A DNA stretch of 64,000 nt from Aselliscus stoliczkanus (GCA_033961575.1 CM066730.1:119811523-119875522); one strand, 5' to 3'. Counted from the first letter of the stretch, positions 11,938 through 25,009 are shown. Notes: generated by a model from the letters alone, not told the origin. Made by a program: numbers and translations.

Positions 11938-12340
11938 ATGGTCTGGAACTTATGATGGCTTGACTTACAATTTTTCCACTTTATGATGGTATGAAACCAA
12001 TACTCATTTGGTGAGAAAAGTACTTCAAATTTTGAATTTTGATTTTTTTCTCAGGGTAGCAATAGGCATGATGCTCTCCCTTGATGCTGGCCAGCCGTAG
12101 CCAGCTGCAGTTCCCAGGCAACCACGTGACAACGAGGGTTAACAATCGATACTCTACAGTGTACTGTGTTGCCGTTATTTGGGATATTATGTTGTGAGCA
12201 TGTTTAAGGTAGGCTAGGCTAAGCTATGATGTTCAGTAAATTAGGTGTATTAAATGCATTTTCAACTTAATAACACCTTCAACTTACATTGGGTTTATCT
12301 GGATGTAACTCCATCATAAGTCCAGGAGTATCTGTAGTAC
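11938..12340. repeat. Tigger-like DNA transposon relic
   Basis: The left end 'ggaacttatgatggcttgac' matches, inverted, the right end 'ccatcataagtccaggag', giving imperfect terminal inverted repeats about 400 bp apart. Interior blocks 'aggctaggctaagctatgat', 'ttaggtgtattaaatgcatt' and 'cagtgtactgtgttgcc' belong to a common mammalian TcMar-Tigger-style non-autonomous repeat. The subfamily is not certain. No transposase remains. Confidence 0.65.
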
Positions 12341-14310
12341 CTTTCCATGTCAAGTTATAAATACTGGTTAAGTGACTTTCTTTCTCCCCCTTTTTGAAAA
12401 TGGCTTTTACCTTTTCAAATTTTTATTTCCATTGCTTACTGAGCCCAGTGTCTAGCACATTTTAGGTGACTGAAAATGTGTTTCGAATCTGTAATAACTG
12501 AACCCTGAGGGATTGATTATATCATTCAGACAGATGCTGAGATGTCCTATGATCAGGATCCTATTTATTCTTTGGTACTATTAACAAAGCAATGTTATGA
12601 AATAACAAAAGATAGCAGAACTAAACAATGCCTATAACACCCCTCTGATTTCAATGATACAAAGGAATTGTAGATGTAAACATAGGGGTCTAAAACTTTC
12701 TAGGAGCTGGTGCACCAATATTTGAGGGACCTAGAAAAACCTTTTAGTTCTTCATATCACTGTGAACCAACATTCCATTAATGAAAAATATCTACTAGAT
12801 TAGGAAGAATCATGTATTAGCATCTAACGCTTAAAAGGATTTAGGATTTTTCGGAAAGAAGAATTCCCCCCCCCCTTTCTAAACGTGGAGCAAATGTAAT
12901 TATTTTAATGTAACATATATAATATAAGAGTACATTTCTGTTATGTTATAAAATCATGTGCCAAATATCCAAATGCGAATTAATTTCTAATATCTAATTT
13001 ATACATTCCCCTAAAAATAATATAGAAGCATTTTCAAAATTCAAATCTAAAGATCCCAGCTCAGTAAATTCTCAATGATTAACACCACTGAATAGTTTTC
13101 TGTTGAAGGAATTCTTGTTTTTCTGTTGTGTAAAATATTTCTCAGTCTCCAAAATCAAATTGCAGTGTTTGAAGCTGTCACCGTAATGAATGATTTAAAA
13201 AACAATACAGTGAATCTCAACAATGTAGTTGAAATAGGTGACCGCAGACATCACGGTATCACTCGGACAATGCCACCAATAGCATGAGTGACACTTGATG
13301 GTGGAACAGTGGGCGACGGGTACTTAGTGGTCTTGCGCTTTGTCAAGTATTCCTTTTTCTTTTCTTTTCTCTCCCTCGTGGCTATTTGTCATTCTTGGAA
13401 GACTACAGACTTCCCTTCCCCTGGACCTTTTTGAACTCTGCTGTCTTTGAACATCATGGATATTGCAAAAGAAACTATTTACTAGGCGGTAATTATATGC
13501 CACCCCTCATGTAAAGGTAAATGATAATGAGGTATGTATGAAGAATAGGCAGCTTTGTCAAAGGGAAAAAGAGCGGCTTTTAAAATTTTGAGCCATACAA
13601 AATGCCTTATAGACTTGTCCTGGAGTAACTGTATCAATTAACCACGCTAAAAGCTCTAACTCAGATGGGCGCTGCACACAGCATGTCCACTAGTGTTTTA
13701 TTATCAAGTCCATTATGATGAGTTCTTGTCCTAGACAAAGGGAGCACAGAAAAAGAATTCAGGCTGACAAATTAGACTTGAAATCAGTTTCATTTACATA
13801 ACGACTGGAAGTTCATTAATAACAGAGTTTTAATTATTCATGCTCTTGTTTCACTAGATACAGCAGTTTTCTCCCTGCTGTGTGGGATGTCTGGATTAGC
13901 TAAAATGAACCTTAGCAAACTGATAGGCTGCCCAGACACTGAGATGCTTTTCTGTGTTCACACCACTCGAAATGGGCTTGGGGGTGGGGGAGGATGGCGT
14001 GTGTATACAAATTGGGGCTGGATAATGAGGAGAGGCAGGGAGACAAGAGGAAGGCACTGAATAGAGAAAAAGAAAGCCAGCTAGCAGGGTTCTTTCGGGT
14101 TCACATTACATGTTTGTGGAAAAGAAAGAGAAGGAAAAAAATGCAACTGTTGTAAATTTGTTCTTGATGGGAGCTTCCACCTGAGAGGCAACACTTTAAA
14201 TATCAATCATTTCAAGATATTCTGATGGGGCATCCTGATAATATGATTGTGTGTGCAATTCTCTTCCTTCAGATATAGGAGTGCTAACAGGGTTTATTTT
14301 GGTTGCCTGC

Positions 14311-14313
<3 letters not shown>
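12341..14313. other. Unique DNA, possible conserved non-coding stretch
   Basis: No repeat recognised. A C10 homopolymer lies near 12868. From about 13.56 to 13.99 kb the sequence is complex, low in repeats and rich in homeodomain/POU-like words (catttacataa, cattaataac, ttaattattcatgc), which is the look of a developmental enhancer. Conservation cannot be tested here. Confidence 0.4.

Positions 14314-14366
<53 letters not shown>
14314..14366. repeat. (GA)n microsatellite
   Basis: About 26 uninterrupted GA units. Open frames across it on both strands encode RE or LS repeats only and are artefacts. Confidence 0.97.
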
Positions 14367-14369
<3 letters not shown>

Positions 14370-14934
14370 AGAAAAGAAACTTTTCCCCCTTCCATATTAT
14401 CCTGACAAATCGGAAAACCAGGTTTAAAGTTGGCTTCAGTACAATTTTCTTTAATGAGAACAGTGGTGTTATTTTCATTCTTACCTGGTAATAAATAATG
14501 ACACTAAGGATACTTTCCCACAAAGGACTGAAACTGTTTCCACACATCAGTCTCCTAAGGAGCCTCAGCAGCACCTCACTGAGTAGGGAGCTCGGGCCCA
14601 GGGGGCGGGGTTATTGCATTTCTGGCTCATTTGCTGTCTATATAGTGTACTGACTAATTTAGGTAACTGTCTCACAAAAAGATAATCCATAACAAATAAA
14701 AATAAGACTCGTTCCCAACACCTTTATAGTTCAGAAATATGGGGAAAGAAGCCAGAGGAGAACATTTCCTCATTTTGAAATCAGACAACAGCTGCAGGTC
14801 TGGGGTCCCAGAGCTGTCGTTGGAACAGCTTTGTAACAAAAGTTCTTAGTTTGGGGAATCATCATTTAAAGCAAACAGCAGAAATATTTTGAAGAAGAAA
14901 CAAATTTAATAAGGAGAAGTGACATTTAACAAGA
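14367..14934. other. Unique DNA, no gene seen
   Basis: No repeat recognised. On the minus strand a good donor (TTACCAG|gtaagaatg, junction at about 14485) ends a 96-codon frame, but its possible acceptor (ctccttag) has a poor pyrimidine tract. Confidence 0.5.
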
Positions 14935-15105
14935 GCTGATCGAGTACCCAACTTTTTGTCTATATTCTTGATTTAAACTTCACAAAAATTATTATATCCA
15001 GTTTACAGAGGAGGGAATTGAACTTCAGAGAGACCAAGAGTGCAGCTAATAACGGAAGGGGTTAGAATTCAATCCATATCTGTCTGACACCAACTATCCC
15101 CCTGC
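14935..15105 (-). repeat. MIR relic, antisense
   Basis: Reverse-complement MIR blocks on the plus strand: 'aaacttcacaaaaattatta', 'atccagtttacagaggaggg', 'aacttcagagagaccaagag', 'gcagctaataacgg' and 'gttagaattcaatcc'. Confidence 0.75.
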
Positions 15106-15576
15106 TGCATGCGCATCTGAACACAATGATTATTTACAATTTTTATGTAAAGTTTATACAACTTGTCTTATTTTTCTACATTAATTTCCTTTACCCTCCT
15201 ACTGATAAGTGATTTTCCACAGAATAAACACGAAGGCCTGTTTTTTTTTGTTTTGTTTTTTCAGAACATAGACAGCTTTCTTAGATCTTGAGTAACCAGA
15301 AAGTCATTAAAGTCAAATATTGAAACAGTTAATAATACAGGAGCAAGGTACTAATATGAATGAGGCCTGTTTCTAGTAACAGAATAATTAAGAATTAGAC
15401 AGACTATGCTACCTGAGAACTTTAAGTCAAATGCCACATTTGTAGATCACATAGGAAAACATTTAATTATTAGAAGTTACCATCTCTCATTAGCTTACGT
15501 TTGCTTCTAAGTGGGCATTTTTGTCCATGTACTGTGAAGGGCAATCATGGACTAAAACAACTAACCCTTTTCTCTT

Positions 15577-15579
<3 letters not shown>
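15106..15579. other. Unique DNA, no gene seen
   Basis: No repeat or gene recognised apart from a T-rich tract near 15240-15262. Confidence 0.55.

Positions 15580-15622
<43 letters not shown>
15580..15622. repeat. (CT)n microsatellite
   Basis: About 20 CT units followed by a mixed TTCC/TTTC pyrimidine tract to about 15650. Two overlapping frames across it encode only serine-leucine repeats. Confidence 0.96.
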
Positions 15623-15627
<5 letters not shown>

Positions 15628-16300
15628 CTTCCTTTCTTCCTTCCTCCCTTGTTTCTTTTTTGTTTTTGTTGGGCTATCAGCTATTTATTTATACCTTGAA
15701 GAATTCATGTTTACTGGCTAGTTTTAAGTTTTATTTTATTCCTTTATCCCTTCATTCTTGGCCAGGTCCTTCGTCTAACCCTGCTTTGGCCTGTTTTATA
15801 AAGCTATCTTTATATGAAAGATTTTGAATGATCAATTACTGCTTTAGAGTGACCAGAAGTTAACACATCTGCAAAACTTTATCTTTTATTTCTCTAAAAA
15901 ATATAGATAAATAGATGATTGATAGATAGATAGATAATTAAAATACAAAGAGTTTACATGGCATGCCTAAGAGGGCAAAAGTGCTCTGAAAACATAAAAC
16001 AAGATACTTTACTACCTCGAGCAACACATTTGATTTCTGTGTAATATGCAATAAAAGGGCAGTAACACTATGTAAAAGTCAGAATTGGTGCAGGTGCCTG
16101 GGACATTATTGACACTCTGTGACATCTGAGATGGCACTTCCTCAAAAATTGCCTTAGCGAATCTGAAAATTAAGCTATGAAGGACACTGTTCTAAATCTT
16201 CGATCAAAGATTACTATAAAAACCTGATATGGTTTTGAAAAAGGTAATGAAAACAAAACCTTTTAAAAGACTTTAAATAAACCCATTTTTCAAAACAAGC
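15623..16300. other. Unique DNA with a short (GATA)n patch
   Basis: Contains an impure GATA/GATT patch at about 15905-15940. No gene or named repeat is seen. Confidence 0.55.
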
Positions 16301-16412
16301 TTTTTTTTTTTTTCTTTTGAGGGCAGTGTCACTGGCCCACATATGTGGGATCTGAACCGGGGCCGCTGGTTTCCCAAGCCAGCGCTTAACCACCACGCCA
16401 CTCAGTCAGTCC
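16301..16412 (-). mobile_element. SINE family A, copy A2, minus strand
   Basis: The plus strand starts with a poly-T run and reads back through the family A tail (gagggcagtgtcactggccc), the box B region (gaaccggggccgctgg), the TTCCCAA anticodon-like loop and box A (cttaaccaccacgccact). Flanks 'caaaacaagctt' and 'caaagaaagctt' form an imperfect duplication (10 of 12). In this copy the tail shows a perfect 14-nt palindrome, CCCACATATGTGGG. Confidence 0.88.
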
Positions 16413-17104
16413 CAAAGAAAGCTTTAACAACTCAAGGGTGGTGTGCTCGCTCTGCTTTAAACACATATTTAGGTTTATTTTCTGGGCTCCTCTACTGCTT
16501 TAAAAACTTAGAAATATTGCCAAAAGATGAAGAACACAATAGAAGGTTGTATGAGAGAGAGGAGGAGGTGGAGGAAACATCTGGATTGCGTTTGATCTGG
16601 CAGCTCTCTCTCTGCCCAGCTAGGTGGGTGCTGCCCTGAGCAGGTAGGAGGGGTCTGCCTGTGCTGATATTTGGTTTCCAGGTGCAAGCATTCATTCATC
16701 TAAATCCTAACCCTATGCTGTGTAAGTACTGCTGCATAAGTACTGCTGCATAGGTACTCCTGTTTCTTAGACTGGGTATAAGATGTACACCTGGCTGAGG
16801 CATGCAAGACAGAAGGCTCTGAAGTGGCAAACATTCCCTCAGTTTTGCAGGGAAGCCCTAGAGCATGGAAATGTTTCTTCTAGCCTGTGTCCTGACCTGT
16901 CTTTGGCCTGGTTGGAAATAGCATTCAGAGGCAAGTAACTAGAAGCCAGGAGATAAACATTTCTAGTCCTGTTTCGTATCATTGCGCTCATCATTTATAA
17001 AGTAAAAGTGTGACTTTTCGAACCCATAGAGGCATATCCGATCCATGGAGGGAGACATATTAAATATACAAATTCTGCTGCCTAAGTTCAGTTATGCAAG
17101 ATAA
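16413..17104. other. Unique DNA with a short tandem repeat
   Basis: A 15-bp motif (taagtactgctgcat) is repeated at about 16722-16757, with a third, diverged copy. A frame of 98 codons from 16343 runs from the SINE into unique sequence and has no domain. Confidence 0.5.
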
Positions 17105-17222
17105 AAAAATTCTAGAGATCTGCTGTTCAATCTTGTGCCTAGAGTTAACCACACTGAACTGTACACTTAAAAATATGTTAAGAGGCTAGATCTCATTTTA
17201 AATGTTCTTATTATAATAAATG
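17105..17222 (+). repeat. L1 3' UTR terminal fragment, sense
   Basis: Blocks 'gagatctgctgttcaatctt', 'gtgcctagagttaaccacac', 'actgtacacttaaaaatatg', 'ttaagaggctagatctcat' and 'aatgttcttattataataaa' match the 3' end of older mammalian L1 elements. Only the terminal ~120 bp remain. Confidence 0.8.
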
Positions 17223-17364
17223 AAACCAATGAAGCAAAAACATTTACTAACCACTGGCACACTGCTATTTTGCTGGATATTGCTATTTGCCAAATAGAAC
17301 AGAGAGTCTATGTAGAATAGTTATTGATTTTGTGCATTTAGGCCACATTGTTTCTTCTTCTTTT

Positions 17365-17475
17365 TTTATCTGATTCTCAGTTTTACCATCAGTAAAATAA
17401 AGATGATAATATTTCTCATATCTGGTCTTTGTAAGAATTCAAGGTAATAACAAATAAAAGCTTTATAGTTGCTTA
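17365..17475 (+). repeat. MIR right-half relic, sense
   Basis: 'tctgattctcagttttacca', then 'gtaaaataaagatgataata' and 'gtaagaattcaaggtaataa' follow the MIR core-to-3' order. The 5' half is not recognisable. Confidence 0.6.
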
Positions 17476-17764
17476 AAACATGCAGTTATATCATCTGATG
17501 ATGGAAAGTTAGGATGCCAGTTTTGTCCATTGGTAAGTCAATTTGTAATTTGAAGTTACATAAATTCCATAAGGCATTTGTGATTTGCTCTCAGGGATGA
17601 GATCAATAATGACTGCAGAGGTGGCACCCTGTGATAATGACGTAGGGCCTTCATTTGGAGCATGTAACAGGTACCGAGCTGTGATCAAAAGAATGCGCTG
17701 AAAAGAGAATGCTTAAAAAATGTAAAAAAATGTTCATGTTTCATCTCTTGGCCATTTTACATAC

Positions 17765-17875
17765 AAACCATATATACATATAATATATATGTATATATAT
17801 TATATTATATATTATATATATGTATCTATATATCATATATATATGACATATCATATTATATATATATATATATAA
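17765..17875. repeat. AT-rich quasi-palindrome
   Basis: About 110 bp built almost only from TATA/ATAT/TATG blocks that pair with one another on the same strand. It can extrude as a cruciform and resembles AT-rich palindromes linked to instability. The minus-strand 81-codon frame covering it encodes Y/I repeats and is an artefact. Confidence 0.85.
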
Positions 17876-19597
17876 TTCATTTGGCTGGAAATCTCTATTA
17901 ACTCTTACTTTTGTAGTTTTTGTAGTTACTAAAGAGAAATTTAATAAAAGGGAAAAATTAAATACATATATTTTTGTTAGCGGCATTTTAGTTTATTCCA
18001 CTCCTTTGCTTAGTGGTCAATAATCAAATATTGTTAATAGTATTATTGTATTAACATGTAAAAACTTAATTCTCTGAAAATGGTAAAGAGTAGATAATAG
18101 TATTAAAAGAAGGAAAGAAAAATATTTTGGGAACTATAACTAGGTTAGTATTGAATGCCTAACTTTTTTCCAAGTGTATTAGGAGTAGAGATTTATACTT
18201 TATTTCTGTAATACGTATTTTGAAGTTTTTAAAAATAGAAAATGGAAAATTAATGTTCATATTCCATATTAACTTACTATTGAGCAAAAGTATCTTTTTC
18301 TATATTAAGGACTACAGAGAACTTTAGTAGTTTTTGTTATACTGGAGAATAAAAAAGGCAAAGGTTAAGGAAAAAAAGAAATTTTTTCAGCACTTGGAAA
18401 ACTATCCTTGCTGCATTTGGTAGAATTTCTGTTCCCTTTTATGTCATAATCCTTTCTTGTAACAGATGGAAAATGAATTTAGCACCATACTGGGGGACTC
18501 CTTGGATTGTTATTTAAAATATCCATAGGATAAACACCATTTGAATCAAACTTACAACTCTGCATTGGATTTCAGTTCAGGTAATGACATACGGGAAAGA
18601 GGTGAGGAGAAGGGAGAATCGGCAAGTGTGTGAAGTGGAGGAAAAGCAGTAGAAACTTAGAAAAAAGAGCCACGAATAGCGAAAAAGAAAAAGGAAGGAG
18701 AAAGCACAGGAGGAAGAAAATAAAAGGCAAAAGGAGGAGGCAGGGAAGTGGGATGATGAATTATTTAAGAAACTGTAAAGTCAGGAACTGTTTTGTGGAA
18801 TGACAACTCCAAAAGTAGATACGCAATGATGAAATAAAAACACCTATTGTAAAATTGGTTTAAAAATGTTTTGCTCTCCTAGGTTGAAAGCTGTAGCCCA
18901 TATAGGAAAGAGGATACAAATAAAGGTATGAAATGAATTTCACCAACAAATGGGTATTTATAGGCTAGATACATGATTACATTCTGTGAAGCAAATAACT
19001 ATGCAGCAGGAATAACTACTTCAATAGAAAACAAATTTATACAAGTGTCTGCCATTTCTTTAAAATTCATACTCTAAGTAAATTATTTGAAATTCACACT
19101 TACGCATTAAGTGTAATACTTTGAAGATAATCTTAGCAATAAATTCTAACAGTGCATTGATATTTAAATTAATTGCCTAGACCCTTACATATTTATTATT
19201 TTGTTTATGAGGTTATTACATACCATTTCTAAACTGTGAAACTTTGAAATATGCAACTGTAATTTCTAGTGATTTAAAAATTATTTGAATCCCACTAGTC
19301 AAGTACTTAAATGCTCAACATCAAGAACTCACCATGACCTGTATAATATCTCACTATGGTCTCCATCCTTGATGTATCCCTTCATCTTGTCTTTCTCAAG
19401 TTTTCACTCTGATTCCACATGTCTTAAAAATTCCAAATTTACTTCAGTGTTTCATGCTACATTTAAAGTGCTGTACTAACATATATGTTTAGCTCTTTGT
19501 TCTGAACTTTGTGAAAAAAAATCATAATACATACTTTTTTTTTTATTGCTTCTTTTCCACCTTCCCTTAAAAGACTTGTTCAACTTCTACAGGAAGG

Positions 19598-19599
<2 letters not shown>
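17876..19599. other. Unique AT-rich DNA, no gene seen
   Basis: No named repeat. A purine-rich patch (G/A on the plus strand) lies at about 18.59-18.76 kb. Short frames lack domains. Confidence 0.55.

Positions 19600-19633
<34 letters not shown>
19600..19633. repeat. (CA)n microsatellite
   Basis: About 17 CA units, ending in CGCG. Confidence 0.97.
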
Positions 19634-19635
<2 letters not shown>

Positions 19636-22600
19636 GTCTCCTCCTTTATTGTCTTCTAATAGGTCACACATCTTTGGGATGCATGGATTAACATGTCCAG
19701 TACTCAGCCCTGCATACACGGCAACAGTTTATCAAGAGGAGGGAATTTTTAAATGTCATAATTTTTCAGCAAGGTGGCAATCTACCAGATGCGACAGGGC
19801 ACAATGTTGGAGGTGGAATAGAATTCAGGTTTGGCTAGTTCACTTAAAAATAAAAAGGACTTTCAAAGTGAGAGGCAAAAAAGTGTTTACTTGAGATCAA
19901 TGAGAATAGCTATTTGGGAATCATTAATTCAGGCAGAAGCCCAAATAATGTTCCAAATAGGAGACAAAGGCAACGGGTATTTATGAAAAGGGGAAGGGGA
20001 AGTGAAATAATTATATCAATAGAAGAAAGGCATTTATATTGGTGCAGAAACCATAACATAGTGATGTCAGTTCTAAACAGTGGTTTTAATTTTCAGCCTG
20101 GTAATCATCAGTCCTGTAGTCATAATATCTGCTTTCTTGTTATCTTTGCAAACAGTGCTGGGATACAAGGTCGCCTAGTCCCAGTCCAAAGGTTATTTTG
20201 CTCTGTTTGTTAAAAAAGGGCAAAGTTTGGAAGTAGAAGACCTGAAAGACAGTTCCCCTGGCACGGCAGCTCTGGCTCTGTTAACAGTGTTTACAGGCCA
20301 ATTCCAAGGCCAACTTCCTTGTACATCCTGCCTTCTAGCTAGTTATCAAATATGTCCTTTCCAACTTCCACCCATAGGCTTCTGAAAGTAAAGAATCTAG
20401 GGCAGGAATCAGGCTATATTCATATGTGTTTTGATGCAGTCACTGGCACAGAGTAGGTTCCCAAAAAAAGTTTCGCGAAAAGAAAACAATACGTCCAAGT
20501 TCCAACTTTATAATCAAGTTACTCTTAAGCTTTGCAGGAAGTACCTGCTTCTCCCTTTTGATTAGGCTTCTGCTGACCTAAAGCAGAAACCTGGATATAG
20601 TACAAATGGGGTGATAGAAGGAAGGAAGTTAGAGTGTGACATAGCTGGTCATATGCTAGGTCTCCAGACTTGCTGGCTGTATGCCAGCAGGCCTGAATTT
20701 GCTGTTTAAAGTCATTTCCACAAACAGGATGCTCACTCCTAGTTTCTGCAGAGGACTCCCTTCTATTGTTAGACTGGGGAATTATCAAACCCAGGGTGGC
20801 ACATACTTTAGAAAGATGGGGATTTTTCTTTCACAGGTTTGGTTCTAAAACACATAAACACACCTGGCGTGGTGGAGCTAGAGCTGATAAAAGGAGAAAG
20901 CAAGGAGAATTCCAGGGATGGAGGCCCCAGGCGCAAGGAAGGCTCTTCATTTCTGAATGTTTGTTAGTGACATTTTTGAGTTTGTGGTCCACATATTGCA
21001 ATATTCTTACATGCTCTTACCACGTGTTTTTCAATGAAGCACTAAACTTCCCCTGGCCTACTCCAAGAGGAAACCTTCAGGTAGGTTTAATTCAGAAGAT
21101 TAAGACTGCATTAAGATTAAGTCTGAAATGTTCTGCTACCAATTAGCCCTCTAGCATTTCTGTAAGCCTTGAATTTTTGATGCGATCAATGACACCAGTG
21201 GAGCCATCTTCTGTGGAGTGGTTATTAAAGATATAAAAATCAATACAAAGATGATACTTGGAAATCTATATCACAAGATAATGAATCACCATGAGAGCCA
21301 ACTAAGAAGAATGTCAGCAAACCAAACAGAAGGTTTGTGCATAACAAAGTATTTCATGCCGTAGAATTGAAGCTAAATTTTGCATGAGACAGAAGTCTTC
21401 AGGCTACACTTACAATACATTTACATGACAGGGTTTTAATAAGATGAAGACACAAGCCCAACCAGGCAAAGGGCTCCTAGTGCATGTGGGGGAAAAAAAA
21501 AAAAAGGAATTAAAAAAGAAAGGGGGAGTGAGGATTGAGATGTTCATGACTGAGCCACTAATGGTCTGATTTAACTCTAATGACAAAATAGCATCAAAAC
21601 TTTCTCTGTCAGTGTTCCTTATTCAATTTCTTTTAAATGAAACATTATTTGCCTGCATGTTAAGTCCATAAGTACTGATTGTTATTGGAACTGTGTAGTG
21701 AAGCTTCACAGAGTAGTCAAAATTTAATTTGAACTGGGGATTGATTTCGTTTCCTTCAAAGGAAGATTTTTTTTTTTCCTTCCAAAATTGAGCTGGTGCA
21801 TGACTTTGCAAGTTCATTTTGGTTTTCTCCTTGACACAGTTGTAAGTGACAAGAGAACATTTATGTGTTTTGTCCTTAAGGGACATCACGACATTACTAA
21901 TCATGCCACAAATGACTGGGAAGCTATTCTTTGGTTTTAGAGATATGGATTCCCTATGATTTCGTATCCTTTACTGCCAGAAAAAGCAAACATAAGCAAG
22001 CCTGCCACAACCAGTCACCCGTCCACTAAACCATTGTATATTTAATAGATACAGAGTTTTATGTCTGAGATTTCCCAATTTACAACTACATAAAGTTTTA
22101 TAGACAGGGATTAGGTGAGGGTGTGTTTCTGTGTATGTTGGGTGGTGCAAAAGTCATAAATGTCTCTGTTTCCTTTTTTCACCAGGCATATATATGAGTC
22201 CCTCCTTGGGACTCTTAAGTGGCAGGCTTTATGGACGGACATGCTCATAATCATTGCACATCAGGTTCTTAACTTCAAAGTCTGGCTCTTCAATTAATCA
22301 GTAAACTTACTAATTTGCAGAGAAATGTCTTTGTTGTTCTTGGAGTTTTTTTCATCTCCTTCTCATCCTGGTGCAAACACATTTCCAGAAAATGAAACAA
22401 TGACTAGTTTATGCTATTGCATATTAAGCTGGGTTTTTTTGTTTTGTTTTGTTTTCATTGCACGTTTCAAAGGGTAACTTAATCAGCTGCGAGTTGTTAT
22501 GGAGTCAGTCAGGGTGGAATTCCCACAGATTTTTTTTTTTTTTCCTCCCAAGGTATCATATAACAATAAGAGAGCTAGACATACCTTGTGTAGTTTTAAC

Positions 22601-25009
22601 AAGTTTTGCAGTTTTGACTTAATTTGCACACACACACACCCCCCCTTTTACCCCTGAGACTCCCAAAGCAAATGAACCATTCAGTAGCATAAAACAAGGG
22701 GAATTAGTTTCGACTTCAATAAAACACAGACTTTTTGTTGGTAGCATCCACCCTGATGTGGAATGACTTCAGTTTAAAATATTGCAGAGTCTTGATTGTT
22801 CTGAACCCTCACGATTGTCCTCTTGAACCCCCATTGCCTGGGGAACCCCAACACTCACAGCTGTTCTGTTCTTAGGCTCATTCTCAATGGTGCACTTCCT
22901 TTAGCTCCTTTGTCTTTGTCGGTAAAAGCTACACTACAGATACATGAATATACTTAGCAGTTTTCCAAAAGTTCTAGACTTAGGGTTTAACTTGGATAGT
23001 GTCTGATAGTTCTTTTAGGTAGTGTGTGAGGGGAAAAAAAGGTGTGAGAAATGCTAGGCCAGAGTTTCAAAGGTAGCATTTAAAGAAATATAAATTTGTG
23101 GAAGGAAAGGTTTTTGCATCTCTTTCAAGCTCTGAAAATCTTTAGCCCTCACAAGTCAGTCGTCTTGTTTACTTGGGGATGGCCTTGACAAGTATTCTTT
23201 ATTCATTTACATTTTAATGCTTTTTTGTGTGAAAAGTTAGTCAGCATCTTTAAAAGTTTGGTTAGTAAACAAATCCAAATTGGATATATATCTCAACCTG
23301 GATGGAATAATCACACATTTTTTAATAGGTGGAAGAAATGAGAAACACAGCAATTATCTAAGAGCAAAGTCCTTCCTAAAGGCTAAATGATAAAATCTTA
23401 AACCCCAAAATTGGTCAGTTAAGTCATATAGAGAAAGTTAAGTTTTCAGACAATATATGTTCACCAGCAAAAAACTGATGAGTTCTAAAATGAGCTGGGG
23501 GGGATAAAAAGACTAGATATCTGAAAGATGTAAGCCAAACAAGAAAATTTCATCTTTCATACAGTTAAGATGGACCCACAAACAGGGAAGAAAACCTGCA
23601 GAGGGCATTTTCAACATTAGATGAATATATATTATATATTCATATATATAATTTAAATTAATTTAAAAATTAAGAGAGATGTATTATTTTATAATGCCAT
23701 GCTTTATATAATCTAACATTAATACATTTTTTTCTAGCTTCCATAAAATAAAACAGAGTGGTTTTCATTTACAGGAAATTAGCACATGATGGAAGCAGAG
23801 AAAAGAATTACCCAGGAGTTGCACACAGACCATGGAGGAGCTAAATCTTTGTAAACGATCCCAGACATGGGAACACGTCTATGAGTCAATGTTCCACCAG
23901 GTCTCTTAATGGTCAACTCTCCTACTGGCTACTTGGTTCTTAAAAAGTCAAGAAAAATGGTTGAGTCTAAATCTTAAAGGGTTTAATTTCAGGACAAAGC
24001 AAAATAAAGATATACTAAGGCAGGGAGAGTTTAAGTTAAAGCACAACTACAAAAAAAAAAAAGACTAGAAAGCAATAGAACAAAATGTTAGCAATGCTTT
24101 TTTTAAGGTGTTGGTGTAAACAATCTCTTTTATCTTCCTTGTTAGTTTTGATATTTATAAACTTTCTACAATAGCATTTCTACTCTAACCAGAAAAAAAA
24201 AATCAATAAAAAGTACAATCTAACAGTTGAAAATACTGCTATATACAAAAATAATATATTTTACCACTGGTAGTGCCTTTGGCTAGAAAGGAAAGATGAT
24301 TTCCATAGAAGGATTACAATGTTTTATATTTAATTAATTGGGAAAGCTTTGGGCAAAATCAGAAGTACAGATTCTGGAAGCTGAATACAGTGAAGATTTG
24401 ATAGACACAGGAAGCAAAGGTAAGATCAATGGAACACCTTTCAGACAGAGAGAGCAGTTTGTTAGAAGTGTATAAGACCATAAAGAATGTGAAAACAAGG
24501 TAAAGTGAACCTTATATGAAAGTGAATAATAAATGAGAAGAGATTAGGAAGTAAACTGGCCTTGAGTCTAAAAGTAAAGAGCCATGACAAGATTCTGTAG
24601 TTTGAATGTCAAAATTAAGAAATTCCATTGGGAAGGATGTTTATGGAATGAGCAAAATCAACTTTAGAATCAGATAGATTTCTACTTTGGATGGGCTCTA
24701 AGTCATTAGCATGGCGTTTGTTGTATTAACACTATCGCTTTCTGTTTACTTCCAAGAAAAAGCACATATAATGCCTTTACTTTTCATAATTCACTTGCTT
24801 AGTCAAATATCCATTGATTTTTCCGAATCTGCAGCCCATCTGCTTGCAAAACATTCATTGACTTCATGGGACTAAATAATAAGTATTGGTTGATGTTAAT
24901 GTACATACATGCAATAAACCTGTCAACTCAGTCGTCTTTCTGGTATACCTGACTACTAAGAAAAGCATCATCAGGCAGTGAGGCAGCACTGTCTGAAAGG
25001 TAGTGCACA
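19634..25009. other. Long unique stretch, no gene seen
   Basis: Over 5 kb with few recognisable repeats. At about 20390-20465 'gcagtcactggcacagagta' with 'ggttccc' may be an L2/MIR 3' end. Small A/T tracts lie near 21490, 22430 and 22530, and a CA/C tract near 22630. Frames of up to 126 codons (20766-21146, plus) show no domain. The paucity of repeats may reflect constraint or simply diverged sequence. Confidence 0.5.

Noticed and set aside
11669..11986. 105-codon frame over the TATC repeat
   Set aside because: It encodes only microsatellite-derived S/L/I/Y repeats.
13975..13995. G-rich run (gggcttgggggtgggggagg), considered as a G-quadruplex
   Set aside because: It has only three clear G-runs of three or more, so a stable four-tract quadruplex is not evident.
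14284..14574. Minus-strand frame with a good donor (TTACCAG|gtaaga)
   Set aside because: The only possible acceptor upstream has a weak pyrimidine tract. The frame then continues into the (GA)n repeat as a serine-leucine run.
22196..22214. Short hairpin gagtccc-tcctt-gggactc, considered as a small-RNA precursor
   Set aside because: The stem is only 7 bp with no extended pairing, far short of a pre-miRNA.
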